Positions 34,142 through 42,791 of a DNA stretch of 64,000 bases are shown in pieces. The stretch is from positions 62,001 to 126,000 of the forward strand of contig NZ_JACWZY010000024.1 in NCBI RefSeq assembly GCF_014699005.1. The letters run 5' to 3'. Position numbers and translations under genes: made by a program. Every line of letters begins with the position of its first letter. The first letter of the stretch is position 1. The notes beneath the pieces are model-generated. The model worked only from the letters and a program-made list of their open reading frames with translations. It ran no database searches and was not told the origin of the DNA. This DNA comes from Spirosoma profusum (GTDB lineage Bacteria > Bacteroidota > Bacteroidia > Cytophagales > Spirosomataceae).

Positions 34142-36115
34142 ATGAGACATTCTCTGTACCGGTTTATATGGCTACTGAGCGGTTGCCTGATCGCTTTCCA
34201 ACTGATGGGGCAACCTGTAGCCGACCAACCGATTCTGGTGCTCCCGACCGATAATCAGCCGCTTTCCCTACGCGGCCACATGGCTTATTTTCTGGACTCG
34301 CTACGTATCCGTAGCCTCGACGACGTAATGCATCCGGCCATCAGTTCTGCTTTTCGTCCCGTCGATAGCCCGGTGCCCAATTTTGGCTATATCAGTGGTA
34401 TTCAGGCATCGCGCCCTATCTGGCTACGTTATCGATTACACAATCCTACCACAAAACCGCAAAAATGGCTGACTGAAATAGACTTCTGGAGTTTCGACCA
34501 GCTACAGCTTTTTGTCGTCGATGACCAGCAGAGAATTTTGTCGATTTCGCCGGTCATTGGGTGGAAAACACCAGCTAACCAACGTATCAAAAATCACCGG
34601 CATTACTGGTTCCCGCTAACAATACCAGCCGGACAGAACGTAACAGCATACCTGCGGATTTACAAACAACGGGGTGCGCAGCTTATTCCGATCAACTTCA
34701 TTCCCGAATCTTCCTACGAAAGTGAGGTTCAGAAAGGGTATTTATTCTGGGGAGGGGTTTTGTTCACGCTCACGTTTGTAGCGATCATGAGCCTGATTTT
34801 TTTCCTCACTACGTTCGCGCCTATTTATTCCCGATATATTTTCTGCCTGCTCGGGCTGGTTGGTTTTTTCGTTATCAACGACGGTTTTCTGAATCAGTTC
34901 GCCTTTGATGAGCAGTTTCTGCTTCCCCGGCAAAACGTTTATTTTCTGTTTCCACTCATTCTGTTCTATTCACAGCTCACCTTTGTTCGTACTTTTTTGC
35001 CCTTGCGCCATACACCCTCGCATCGCTGGCATACCGTCGGGACGGTGGTGCTGTGGTGCTGTGTAGTTGGGCTTATTGCCCTGACGATTGAACGTTTTGT
35101 TCCGTTCACCCCGCTGGTTGAGTTGGTTGCCGTACGTCTTTTTACGATTATATACTGGATTCCGATGCCCATAATCGTAGCGTATATAATCATTAGTATT
35201 GTTCGGCGGTATCACGTTCGTGAAGCCTGGTTATACCTGATTGCGGTATTACCCTATTATACCCTCAATCTCGGACAGGTATTTTCAAATTTCGGCCTTA
35301 TTCCTACGTATGAGGCTGTTGCTAATTTTGCGTATTACGCCCTTGCTGGTCTGTTTGAGGTATTTGTCCTGACCATTGGTCTAGCTTACCGCTATAAAGT
35401 GGAGCGCGACAAAACCGAGCAGCTCATTAAAGAACACACTGCTCAGCAGCAGCGAACCTACGAAGCCGAGGTCCAGACATTGGCCCTCAAAAACAACTTA
35501 CTGGTTGAAAAAGAACGTATTGCCCGCGATTTACACGATAATGTCGGCGCCCACCTGGCTTTCGTCGTAACGAATCTGACCCATATCAGTGATCAGGCCG
35601 AACGCCAACCGGTTAAGGACGGTAAAAAATGGGCGAATCAGTTACGGACTATTGTGCTGCATACCCGCGAGGCCGTTAAACTCCTGCGCGAAACGATCTG
35701 GGCCATCCATCAGGAAAGCTTTACGGTAGAAGAGTTTGGTGAGCGACTCAATCAATACATCAACCGCTACGTTCACGAAACCGATGGCCTGTCGGTCGAT
35801 GTGCAGTTGACGGGCTCAACAACCAAACGGCTTACGTCGTCGCAGGTGCTGAACCTATTCCGAATTGTGCAGGAAGCGCTTAATAACGTAGTGAAACACG
35901 CCCGCGCAACAGAGGCTATCGTGCAGCTAAACGTACAGGAAACCAAAGGTATAAACCTGAGTATTCACGATAATGGGCAGGGGTTCAAATTACCCGATGC
36001 AACCATTTCTGAACAACATTACGGCCTGCAAAACATGCAGAAGAGGGCCCAGGAATTGGGCGGTACGTTCCGCGTTATTGCTGATAAAGGAACCACCATC
36101 GAAGTGAACGTCTGA
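34142..36115 (+). CDS. Sensor histidine kinase with 7TM-DISM sensor module
   Basis: A 657-residue membrane histidine kinase. Seen: a signal peptide (MRHSLYRFIWLLSGCLIAFQ), a periplasmic 7TMR-DISMED2-type domain (about 40-190, with WLRYRLHNPTTKPQKWLTE), seven membrane helices (~200-410), a short coiled linker, then a HisKA_3 box EKERIARDLHDNVGAHLAFV with the phospho-acceptor His and an ATPase domain (FRIVQEALNNVVKHA, HDNGQGF, GLQNMQKRAQELGG). The DISMED2 domain is thought to bind carbohydrate, which fits a place between alpha-amylase and treZ. I chose the ATG at 34142 because it begins the signal peptide; the frame to 33995 has no conserved residues. No response regulator is adjacent. Confidence 0.9.
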   Translation: MRHSLYRFIWLLSGCLIAFQLMGQPVADQPILVLPTDNQPLSLRGHMAYFLDSLRIRSLDDVMHPAISSAFRPVDSPVPNFGYISGIQASRPIWLRYRLHNPTTKPQKWLTEIDFWSFDQLQLFVVDDQQRILSISPVIGWKTPANQRIKNHRHYWFPLTIPAGQNVTAYLRIYKQRGAQLIPINFIPESSYESEVQKGYLFWGGVLFTLTFVAIMSLIFFLTTFAPIYSRYIFCLLGLVGFFVINDGFLNQFAFDEQFLLPRQNVYFLFPLILFYSQLTFVRTFLPLRHTPSHRWHTVGTVVLWCCVVGLIALTIERFVPFTPLVELVAVRLFTIIYWIPMPIIVAYIIISIVRRYHVREAWLYLIAVLPYYTLNLGQVFSNFGLIPTYEAVANFAYYALAGLFEVFVLTIGLAYRYKVERDKTEQLIKEHTAQQQRTYEAEVQTLALKNNLLVEKERIARDLHDNVGAHLAFVVTNLTHISDQAERQPVKDGKKWANQLRTIVLHTREAVKLLRETIWAIHQESFTVEEFGERLNQYINRYVHETDGLSVDVQLTGSTTKRLTSSQVLNLFRIVQEALNNVVKHARATEAIVQLNVQETKGINLSIHDNGQGFKLPDATISEQHYGLQNMQKRAQELGGTFRVIADKGTTIEVNV

Positions 36116-36210
36116 TAAGCAGCGTCTTCCCAAAACATCTGACGCCACGGAAATCCTGATACCCCGAAACGTTTTTTTCATTTCTGCTAACACAACTGAC
36201 TGATGCATAG

Positions 36211-36247
36211 TTTGATGCATAACCACTGATTCAACCTATGCATCAAA
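36211..36247 (+). promoter_or_regulatory. treZ: Hairpin that could sequester the treZ start codon
   Basis: A perfect 11-base inverted repeat, tttgatgcata (36211-36221) and tatgcatcaaa (36237-36247), encloses a 15-base loop and places the treZ ATG (36238-36240) inside the right arm. A second tgatgcat at 36201-36208 could pair with the same arm instead. In mRNA this stem would cover the start codon and its surroundings, suggesting control of translation. The effect is inferred. Confidence 0.55.
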
Positions 36248-38097
36248 CCTTAATTAACCGTCGAACTCTCGGCGTTACGTTCTCACCAGAAGGGGCTTGT
36301 GTACGTGTCTGGGCTCCTTTTGCACAAAGTGTCTGTCTTCGCCTTCATCAACAACAGCAAACCATTCATCTACAATCGGATGGTACGTACTGGCAAACCT
36401 CTACCCAGCAACTCCAGCCCGGCGATACGTATACATTTATTCTGAATGATACTCTCGACAGGCCCGACCCGGCTTCGCTTTCACAACCTGAGGGTGTTCA
36501 CGGTCCCTCGCAGGCCATCGATACGTCGGAATTTAACTGGACGGATGCCGACTGGAAAAATCTACCGCTCGACGATTATCTGCTTTATGAACTTCATACC
36601 GGTACGTTCACGCCCGACGGTACGTTTGCGGGCATCGAAAGCCGGCTCGATTACCTGATTGAACTGGGTATCAATGCCATCGAAATCATGCCAGTTGCGC
36701 AGTTTCCAGGTACACGTAACTGGGGCTACGATGGTGTTTGCCCATATGCCGTGCAAAACTCATACGGTGGTGCAATCGGGCTGCAACAGTTAGTCGATGC
36801 CTGTCACCGAAAAGGTTTGGCAGTCGTTCTCGACGTAGTGTATAATCACATGGGTCCTGAAGGGAATTATTTTGCCGATTATGGCCCCTACTTCACCAAC
36901 CGTTACCAGACGCCCTGGGGCCATGCCCTCAATTTCGATGATGATTACAGCGACAGCGTACGCCGGTATTTCATTGAGAACGTATTGATGTGGTTTCGGG
37001 ATTTTCACATCGACGCGCTACGTATCGACGCGGCCCACGCCATTCACGATGCTCGTGAAGTGCATTTGCTACGTGAAATTAAGGAATATGTCGATGAATT
37101 GATTCGCCAAATGGGCCGGCAGCATTACCTGATTATCGAATCGGACCAGAACGAAACCAAATTTATTCAGGCACTGGCGCAGCAGGGTTATGGTATGGAT
37201 GCTCAGTGGAACGACGAATTTCACCATGCCCTCCGGGTAACGGCTACCGGTGAGCAGAAAGGCTACTACGCTGATTATAACGGAGTTCAGCATCTGGCAA
37301 AATCCTACAAAGACGCTTACGTATACGACGGTACGTATATGCCCCGGCGGGCACGTATCGTCGGAAAATCGACGGCGGGTCATGCGGGACGACAGTTTGT
37401 GGTTTTCTCGCAAAATCACGATCACATTGGCAACCGAATGCTGGGTGAGCGACCTGCTCAGCTCGTGAGTCTGGCCATGCAGAAACTCATGGCGGGGGCC
37501 GTTATGAGCAGCCCTTATCTGCCGATGCTGTTCATGGGTGAAGAATGGGGTGAGTTGAACCCGTTTCTGTATTTCGTGAGTCATACTGATCCAAACCTGA
37601 TTGAAGCTGTTCGGCAGGGGCGTCGTCGGGAGTTTGCCGCGTTTCAGGGCGTGGCCGAAGCCCCCGATGCGCAGGATGAGCGAACCTTCGGGAAATCGAA
37701 ACTTAATTGGGAACTGCGCGATCAGGAGCCGCACGCTACGTTGTTCCGTTATTATCAAACCCTGCTGGCTCTCCGAAAACAATCGTCGCTACGTCATCCA
37801 GACCGTGAATCAGTAGCTGTTGTTGTTGACGAAACCAAACAAACGATTATGCTGCTGCGACAACACAAACAGGTCGATTGGGTAGCTACGTCGGGTATGG
37901 AAACGGTCGTTTGTCTCCTGAATTTTTCGAAAGAAAGTCAATCATTTACGATGCCTGTTTGCGACCGTCCCTGGCAAAAACTACTCGATTCGGCCGATCC
38001 GAAATGGCATGGGCTTGTTGCGGCTCCTGAAAATTTGAACGGCTGCGATTCGGTAGTCGTGCAGGCCGAATCCATTCTGATTTACACCAATAAATAG
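36238..38097 (+). CDS. treZ: Malto-oligosyltrehalose trehalohydrolase (GH13)
   Basis: A 619-residue enzyme that releases trehalose from maltooligosyl-trehalose in the cytoplasm. Seen: an N-terminal CBM48-like domain (GACVRVWAPFAQSVCLRL), RPDPASLSQPEGVHGPSQ, the TreZ segment YELHTGTFTPDGTF, VVYNHMGPEGNYF (region I), FHIDALRIDAAHAIHD (region II, nucleophile Asp), LIIESDQNE (region III, acid Glu) and FSQNHDHIGNRMLGER (region IV). Its usual partner TreY (malto-oligosyltrehalose synthase) is not next to it. The start codon lies in a hairpin. With the amylase and the upstream sensor kinase it suggests glucan sensing and trehalose formation. Confidence 0.94.
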   Translation: MHQTLINRRTLGVTFSPEGACVRVWAPFAQSVCLRLHQQQQTIHLQSDGTYWQTSTQQLQPGDTYTFILNDTLDRPDPASLSQPEGVHGPSQAIDTSEFNWTDADWKNLPLDDYLLYELHTGTFTPDGTFAGIESRLDYLIELGINAIEIMPVAQFPGTRNWGYDGVCPYAVQNSYGGAIGLQQLVDACHRKGLAVVLDVVYNHMGPEGNYFADYGPYFTNRYQTPWGHALNFDDDYSDSVRRYFIENVLMWFRDFHIDALRIDAAHAIHDAREVHLLREIKEYVDELIRQMGRQHYLIIESDQNETKFIQALAQQGYGMDAQWNDEFHHALRVTATGEQKGYYADYNGVQHLAKSYKDAYVYDGTYMPRRARIVGKSTAGHAGRQFVVFSQNHDHIGNRMLGERPAQLVSLAMQKLMAGAVMSSPYLPMLFMGEEWGELNPFLYFVSHTDPNLIEAVRQGRRREFAAFQGVAEAPDAQDERTFGKSKLNWELRDQEPHATLFRYYQTLLALRKQSSLRHPDRESVAVVVDETKQTIMLLRQHKQVDWVATSGMETVVCLLNFSKESQSFTMPVCDRPWQKLLDSADPKWHGLVAAPENLNGCDSVVVQAESILIYTNK

Positions 38098-38462
38098 CCT
38101 TTACATTCGATCCAGTATTCTGAAAAAAGCGATAGGCTACCAAATTACTGGTAGCCTATCGCTTTCGGGAATATGTGGCCAAATTATTTTACGATTTTTC
38201 TCAGCATAGGTTATCGCCAGTCAGACGCAACGCGAGTAGGAGTTTTCTTAGTTAATTAACGAAAGTCGGAGGATATTGATACGTTCTAAAGTGCCGGAAA
38301 AAGTCAATATCTTATGCCTATCCTGCTGATAAACATTTGTTTTCTACTAAATAAAGATCGTTCACAAGTCACCAGTCAGGTAGTTAGTTAACTGCATGAA
38401 TCGTTTGGACAGAATAACAGGAAATGCTACGTATATCCTTGCTGTAGAGAGCGTTTTGGTAG
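38098..38462. other. 365-base region between convergent treZ and a membrane protein gene
   Basis: It contains the 16-base hairpin at 38126-38165, a short inverted pair gatattga/tcaatatc near 38273 and 38309, and no open frame with coding character. ACGTA/TACGT occurs at about 38280 and twice near 38430. Confidence 0.5.
38126..38165. terminator. Bidirectional terminator hairpin after treZ
   Basis: The perfect 16-base arms aaagcgataggctacc (38126-38141) and ggtagcctatcgcttt (38150-38165) have an 8-base loop. Six A at 38123-38128 give a U-run for the leftward transcript of the 38463-39206 gene; in the treZ direction the T-run is only three bases. Confidence 0.8.
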
Positions 38463-39206
38463 TCAGACTGACGCTACTGACAATCTGGAACGACGTAGTA
38501 CTGAAATCAACTGAAGCAGGCTAACCACATGACTGAATAATACCACCGGCACAATGAAACCCGGCAACCAGACATAAGGAGCCTTCAACACGCCCACGTT
38601 TGGCTGGCCGAAAGCAAGTTGCTGGAACGGAAATGGAGCGGACAAAATCGCGTGAATGACAATATTCAGCACCAGCCCCAGCGCTACTACGTTCCAGAGA
38701 AGCAGCCAACGTAGCGAAATAGATTTCTGACGAAACACCAGCCAGGCCATCACGGGAGCCGTTAGCCCTGACAGTACGTCGAAATTGCGTCCTGCAAACG
38801 TCATCAGTTCGGGAATCTGCTGATAGAGAAACAAACTGTATAATGTCAGCTCAACCGGCACGCGCACTACGTGTACAAGCGTGAGTGTGGAGAGCGGCAA
38901 CCCACGTATCCAGGCGCGGCTTTTTGGGATAATCAAAACGCCAATGATCAGCCCAAACGGCGGGCCGATTGCCAGCAAAAAGTGGGGTGGGAAGCCAGCA
39001 AGTTGTTGAAAAAAGTGTTGATAAGCCAGCCAAATTAAAAAGGTCAGCCAGCACATACAGATTATTAGCAGACTTGTAGCTTTCCGTTTCGAAACGCGCC
39101 CGACTGCTACGTAGAGAAAATACAGTGTTACAAACGTAGTGAGTACAAACTCTGCCTCTAACCAGGGAGGTGTTGATTCATGTAAGTGTGTTAAATTGGG
39201 TTGCAT
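38463..39206 (-). CDS. Multi-helix membrane protein of unknown function
   Basis: A 247-residue protein with about seven predicted membrane helices spread over its whole length, short loops and no soluble domain. The pattern (first helix at FVLTTFVTLYFLYVAV, a charged SKRKATS loop, then HFLLAIGPPFGLIIGVL) resembles uncharacterised seven-helix proteins of Bacteroidota. I do not recognise a named family or catalytic motif. I chose the ATG at 39206; a TTG 21 bases upstream also opens the frame. The gene upstream in the same direction is a membrane-bound LytTR regulator, 124 bases away, so the two may be linked. Confidence 0.7.
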   Translation of the reverse strand: MQPNLTHLHESTPPWLEAEFVLTTFVTLYFLYVAVGRVSKRKATSLLIICMCWLTFLIWLAYQHFFQQLAGFPPHFLLAIGPPFGLIIGVLIIPKSRAWIRGLPLSTLTLVHVVRVPVELTLYSLFLYQQIPELMTFAGRNFDVLSGLTAPVMAWLVFRQKSISLRWLLLWNVVALGLVLNIVIHAILSAPFPFQQLAFGQPNVGVLKAPYVWLPGFIVPVVLFSHVVSLLQLISVLRRSRLSVASV

Positions 39207-39330
39207 AAGGTTGTTGTTTTCAGGCAAGCATCAGGGCTTGCAGCTACAAAGGAAAACCCCAACCAGCTTCAAAAAACGGTATTTGTTGTGGCAAAAAATG
39301 AATGGTAGCCCAAACAACGATGAGTGGTCG

Positions 39331-40203
39331 CTATTCGACAGACTGCATCCATTTGTGCAGGTCAATACGTCGGTATCGGCTCACGACAACCTCCTGATGC
39401 GATTCCTGGCGGTGCAGGGCGGGTACTAACGTAACGATCAGTTTACGATTGACGTCATCCTGAACAGCGCGAACAGCTCCCAGGCTCACTATAAACTGGC
39501 GACTCAACTGAAAGAAATACCGGCCGTCAAGACTGGGAGTCAGTTGCGCAAACGATGCATAGCGCGTAGCAATCTGTAGTCCATCGGTTTTGACCAATAA
39601 AATCAGTCCACCTGCCGAATAGAAATACGCAATTTCCTCCGGGGGCAAGCGTAACTGCCCATTGCTTACGTCTACACTGACCAGAGTTTGAGAATTTGGT
39701 AACGTATTGGCATCGGCCAGAGCCAATTTACTTTCAGACGTATTATTCTGACGTTCAGCCCAAAATGCCTGCATCAGATAAAAACCAACGTAGCCCCCGT
39801 TGACAAATGTGGCTAACGTAACACAAACAACTACGCCCCTTGTTACCATAGCTGGAGTGGGCCAATGCTGCATGTATAAGCGCTGTGCCAGCGGAAACAC
39901 CACTGCGAATGTTAGCAACGTAGCAACGCCACCGAGTATAATCTGAAATATAAGCCGACGAGTGGGATTCTGCCAGAAAGGCAATCGATCATCGAGCCAT
40001 CTGAAAATGAACAGGTTAACTTCCCAACAGGAAAACATCACTGTAGCAACGGTCAAGAAGTACGACCAGGGAAAGTGATAGCCAGGCTGGCCGGGAAAGA
40101 TCTGACTAAAAACGACATGCGAGGCTACTAATGCTGCTATGGGAATAACCGCTAATCGAAGAAAGATGCTTCTTCTGTAAGAGATAGTAGCGTTAGTAGC
40201 CAC
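39331..40203 (-). CDS. Membrane-anchored LytTR DNA-binding protein
   Basis: A 290-residue one-component regulator. Seen: four predicted membrane helices in the N-terminal half (about residues 13-35, 45-65, 85-107 and 120-145) and a C-terminal LytTR domain (~175-280) with EEIAYFYSAGGLILLVKTDG, TPSLDGRYFFQLSRQFIVSL and VVVSRYRRIDLHKWM. There is no receiver domain, so the signal probably enters through the membrane part. The only plausible start is the GTG at 40203; no ATG precedes the first helix in frame. DNA targets are unknown; the neighbouring membrane gene and SGNH gene are candidates. Confidence 0.85.
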   Translation of the reverse strand: MATNATISYRRSIFLRLAVIPIAALVASHVVFSQIFPGQPGYHFPWSYFLTVATVMFSCWEVNLFIFRWLDDRLPFWQNPTRRLIFQIILGGVATLLTFAVVFPLAQRLYMQHWPTPAMVTRGVVVCVTLATFVNGGYVGFYLMQAFWAERQNNTSESKLALADANTLPNSQTLVSVDVSNGQLRLPPEEIAYFYSAGGLILLVKTDGLQIATRYASFAQLTPSLDGRYFFQLSRQFIVSLGAVRAVQDDVNRKLIVTLVPALHRQESHQEVVVSRYRRIDLHKWMQSVE

Positions 40204-40251
40204 AGTTTTACGGCTTAATCATCGCAACAAATATCGTTCTTTATGGAAATT

Positions 40252-41256
40252 TTATTTTGTAAGTACATCTGAAATGATTTGAGCCATTACTTTATTCCCT
40301 TTTATAGTCAAATGGTCCGTCTCATCTAATAGTGTTGTTGTATTTTTACTATATTCATTAACAGGACTGACGTAACGAATATTCTCTTTTTTGAGGAACT
40401 GTTCAATTTCATCTGTCATATCAGCTAGCTCATACGTATTATTTTTATAACCAATTCCAGCTGGTAGAATAATTACACTAAATGGAACAGTAGTTTGTTC
40501 TTTTAAGGTATGTAAACTTTCAAATATTTTATCTTTTGTACCGTTAAATGCCCAGTGATAGTAGGCAGAATTATACATCACTTCTCCTTTTTTCTTTATC
40601 CGATAAATCAGTTTTCGCAAAAACCATAGTGATTTAAAAGTAGGTGGATTAAAGTAACGATAAACGCCGTTATCGGCCCCTTCATAGATCGAATTTCTTA
40701 GCGTAAAATCATTGAGATTCAGCAAATAAACAACCTCATCAAATTGATACGTTGGCTGGTATTTTTTTAACTGAGGAATCATTTGTGGAGTAGCATAACC
40801 AGGTACACCCAGATTAATCACCTGGATGTTACCTCCTCTAATATCTTCCGTTAGCTCACTTAACGTACTATCCTGACTCTGATTGATACCAAAAACAACT
40901 GAATCTCCCAGCAGACCGATACGTCGTTTTTGCTTTTGTATCGTGTCTGATTTTTCACGAACGCCCAACGGATTAATTAGCAATAGTCGTCCATCATTTA
41001 TAAGATTTACTGTGGGTCTAAGTTCATAGCCCAGTTCATCATTACCTGATTTTTGGAGATAAAAAAAAGCCGAGGTTTTTACAGAATCCAGTTGCCTTTT
41101 TACAACAAAAAAGTAAAAAGCCTGGGCCACTAATTCAACCATTATAACACACAATAACAAACCAATTAGCAAAGCAACTATTGATGCTTTACGGGAGGTA
41201 GCCTCTGGCTTTTTAGAGACTGTTACGTTATTAGTGCGGACGTATTCACTATTCAT
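40252..41256 (-). CDS. Membrane-anchored SGNH-hydrolase-like protein
   Basis: A 334-residue protein with one N-terminal membrane helix (about 28-50, ALLIGLLLCVIMVELVAQAF) and a periplasmic SGNH/GDSL-type domain. Seen: block I IGLLGDSVVFGI with the nucleophile Ser, INLGVPGYATPQM (block II Gly), LLNLNDF where SGNH enzymes have the Asn, and a C-terminal DETDHLTIKGN carrying the Asp-x-x-His pair. Such anchored enzymes commonly acetylate or deacetylate surface glycans. The gene is visibly more AT-rich than its neighbours but still contains the ACGTA word several times. Substrate unknown. Confidence 0.82.
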   Translation of the reverse strand: MNSEYVRTNNVTVSKKPEATSRKASIVALLIGLLLCVIMVELVAQAFYFFVVKRQLDSVKTSAFFYLQKSGNDELGYELRPTVNLINDGRLLLINPLGVREKSDTIQKQKRRIGLLGDSVVFGINQSQDSTLSELTEDIRGGNIQVINLGVPGYATPQMIPQLKKYQPTYQFDEVVYLLNLNDFTLRNSIYEGADNGVYRYFNPPTFKSLWFLRKLIYRIKKKGEVMYNSAYYHWAFNGTKDKIFESLHTLKEQTTVPFSVIILPAGIGYKNNTYELADMTDEIEQFLKKENIRYVSPVNEYSKNTTTLLDETDHLTIKGNKVMAQIISDVLTK

Positions 41257-41405
41257 ATACCGATACTTGCTTACTAAATGGCTATGAACCTAACTATACA
41301 ACGAAATTTAACCTAGTTATTGGCTATCGATCAGTTATGTGCCTGATTTAAAACCATGCCCAGGTCACCACAAAGATTTAATTACAGAAAACTATCAATA
41401 ACAAA

Positions 41406-41450
41406 AATAATAAATCTTCAGAATGAGTCTGCAAGATTTATTATTTTTTT
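41406..41450 (-). terminator. Terminator of the epimerase-kinase operon
   Basis: The perfect 13-base arms aataataaatctt (41406-41418) and aagatttattatt (41433-41445) have a 14-base loop. It lies 73 bases downstream of the AGE-epimerase stop on the minus strand. T-rich sequence flanks both sides, with the stronger run on the plus strand. Confidence 0.7.
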
Positions 41451-41522
41451 ATAGGGCACTTTAGTAAAATAAGTGACGCCTTAATGCCTCATTTACTTAC
41501 CTACAAACCAGAATTAATATAC

Positions 41523-42791
41523 CTACGCCGACAGCAGCATATCCAGACGACGTATCGACTGAATTACCGAACGTACTGTGTGATAATTGATTTTCCAGGA
41601 ATGGCTCATGTGCGTCCAGATGGGTACACCTTGTCGGGTCATTAGAGGCCACCACTCGCCAATTGGATGGTTAATCATTTTATCTATTACAAATCGATGA
41701 ACGTTTTCATAGGCATTTCCGTATTTCTCGTCGCCGAAAATTCGATACGCATCTAAAAGACCGATGAGCACTTCGGCCTGCTGCCAGAATTCTTTTTCCC
41801 GATCATAAACTACGCCGGCATGAGAACCTTCCACAAAAACGCCCCCAAATTCCCAGTCGATTCCAAAATCAACAGCGTGTGAAAAGGATTTCAAAAGCTG
41901 TTCCTGATATTCGCTATGAGGAATGCCCAGTACGTGCAGCGCGTGCAGCAACAGCCAGGCGAATTCAACATTGTGACCATAACTGGTATTATCCTCGGCC
42001 TCCCGTTTCGCGCCATCTTCCGTGAATCGATCCCAGCCCCAGATCACGTCGAATTTTATCTGCGGTGCCACGCGCCAATCGGCCCAGAACTGTGGAATCC
42101 CGGTGCCGTGTATGGGGTGCATGATTCTCTCCGTCAGTAACGTAATGACTTCCAGCAGCTTCCGGCGATGTAATTCCTGCTGCGAGCATTCGTACAACGT
42201 AGTGAAGGCTTCCATCAGGTGCATGTGCGCATCGAGCGTTTTCCGATCTCCCCCGGCTGCACCCGGCCCTTTGAGTGTCCAGTTGCGGTGAAACATCTCG
42301 AAATAGCCACCGTAGCACGTATCAACAGCGTATTTCTGCAACAAATCGAATACCCGCTGTGCATACTCGATACCACGACTATCGCCCGTGGCAAGGGTAT
42401 ATTCACTCAGACAGTAAATAGCGAAACTTTGCCCGTAAACGATTTTCTGGTCGATAATTACTTCACCTTTTCGGTTGGTCATCCAGTAAAAACCACCGTG
42501 CTCTTCGTCCCACATCCGCCCAATAAGGTAATCGACTCCATGACGAGCCATTTCAGCCAGTGCACCATTGCCATACCCCGCCCGATGCGCTGACGCATAC
42601 GTATAAATGGAGCGTGTTTGCGCAATGAGCGACTTTTCATCCTCACCCGAATCGTTTCCGTCTTTATCAAAATGCGTGATAAATCCACCGTTTTCCCGGT
42701 CGACCGCGCGATTCATCCAGAAAGGCAATAATTCGTCGATCAGGTGGTCATGCAGTTCCTGACGGCACTGCTCAAGGGTTTGGTTAGTCAT
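41523..42791 (-). CDS. N-acylglucosamine 2-epimerase (AGE)-family protein, cellobiose 2-epimerase-like
   Basis: A 422-residue (alpha/alpha)6-barrel epimerase, expected to interconvert glucose- and mannose-type residues at C2, either as free sugars or at the reducing end of cellobiose-like disaccharides. Seen: FWMNRAVDRENGGFITHFD, RSIYTYASAHRAGY, EHGGFYWMTNRKG, KIVYGQSFAIYCLSEY, KTLDAHMHLMEAFTTLYE with a conserved His, YGHNVEFAWLL and MSHSWKINYHTVRS with the catalytic His residues. I chose the ATG at 42791; the open frame to 43052 only reads into the kinase gene. The start overlaps the kinase stop by 8 bases (ATGACTAA), so the pair is coupled. Confidence 0.9.
   Translation of the reverse strand: MTNQTLEQCRQELHDHLIDELLPFWMNRAVDRENGGFITHFDKDGNDSGEDEKSLIAQTRSIYTYASAHRAGYGNGALAEMARHGVDYLIGRMWDEEHGGFYWMTNRKGEVIIDQKIVYGQSFAIYCLSEYTLATGDSRGIEYAQRVFDLLQKYAVDTCYGGYFEMFHRNWTLKGPGAAGGDRKTLDAHMHLMEAFTTLYECSQQELHRRKLLEVITLLTERIMHPIHGTGIPQFWADWRVAPQIKFDVIWGWDRFTEDGAKREAEDNTSYGHNVEFAWLLLHALHVLGIPHSEYQEQLLKSFSHAVDFGIDWEFGGVFVEGSHAGVVYDREKEFWQQAEVLIGLLDAYRIFGDEKYGNAYENVHRFVIDKMINHPIGEWWPLMTRQGVPIWTHMSHSWKINYHTVRSVIQSIRRLDMLLSA

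Noticed and set aside
37069..37782. 237-residue minus-strand frame inside treZ
   Set aside because: All TreZ catalytic motifs are on the plus strand; the antisense frame has no recognisable features.
10629..38097. Classical polysaccharide utilisation locus
   Set aside because: Glycoside hydrolases and lyases are present, but there is no SusC-type TonB receptor or SusD-type lipoprotein in the window.
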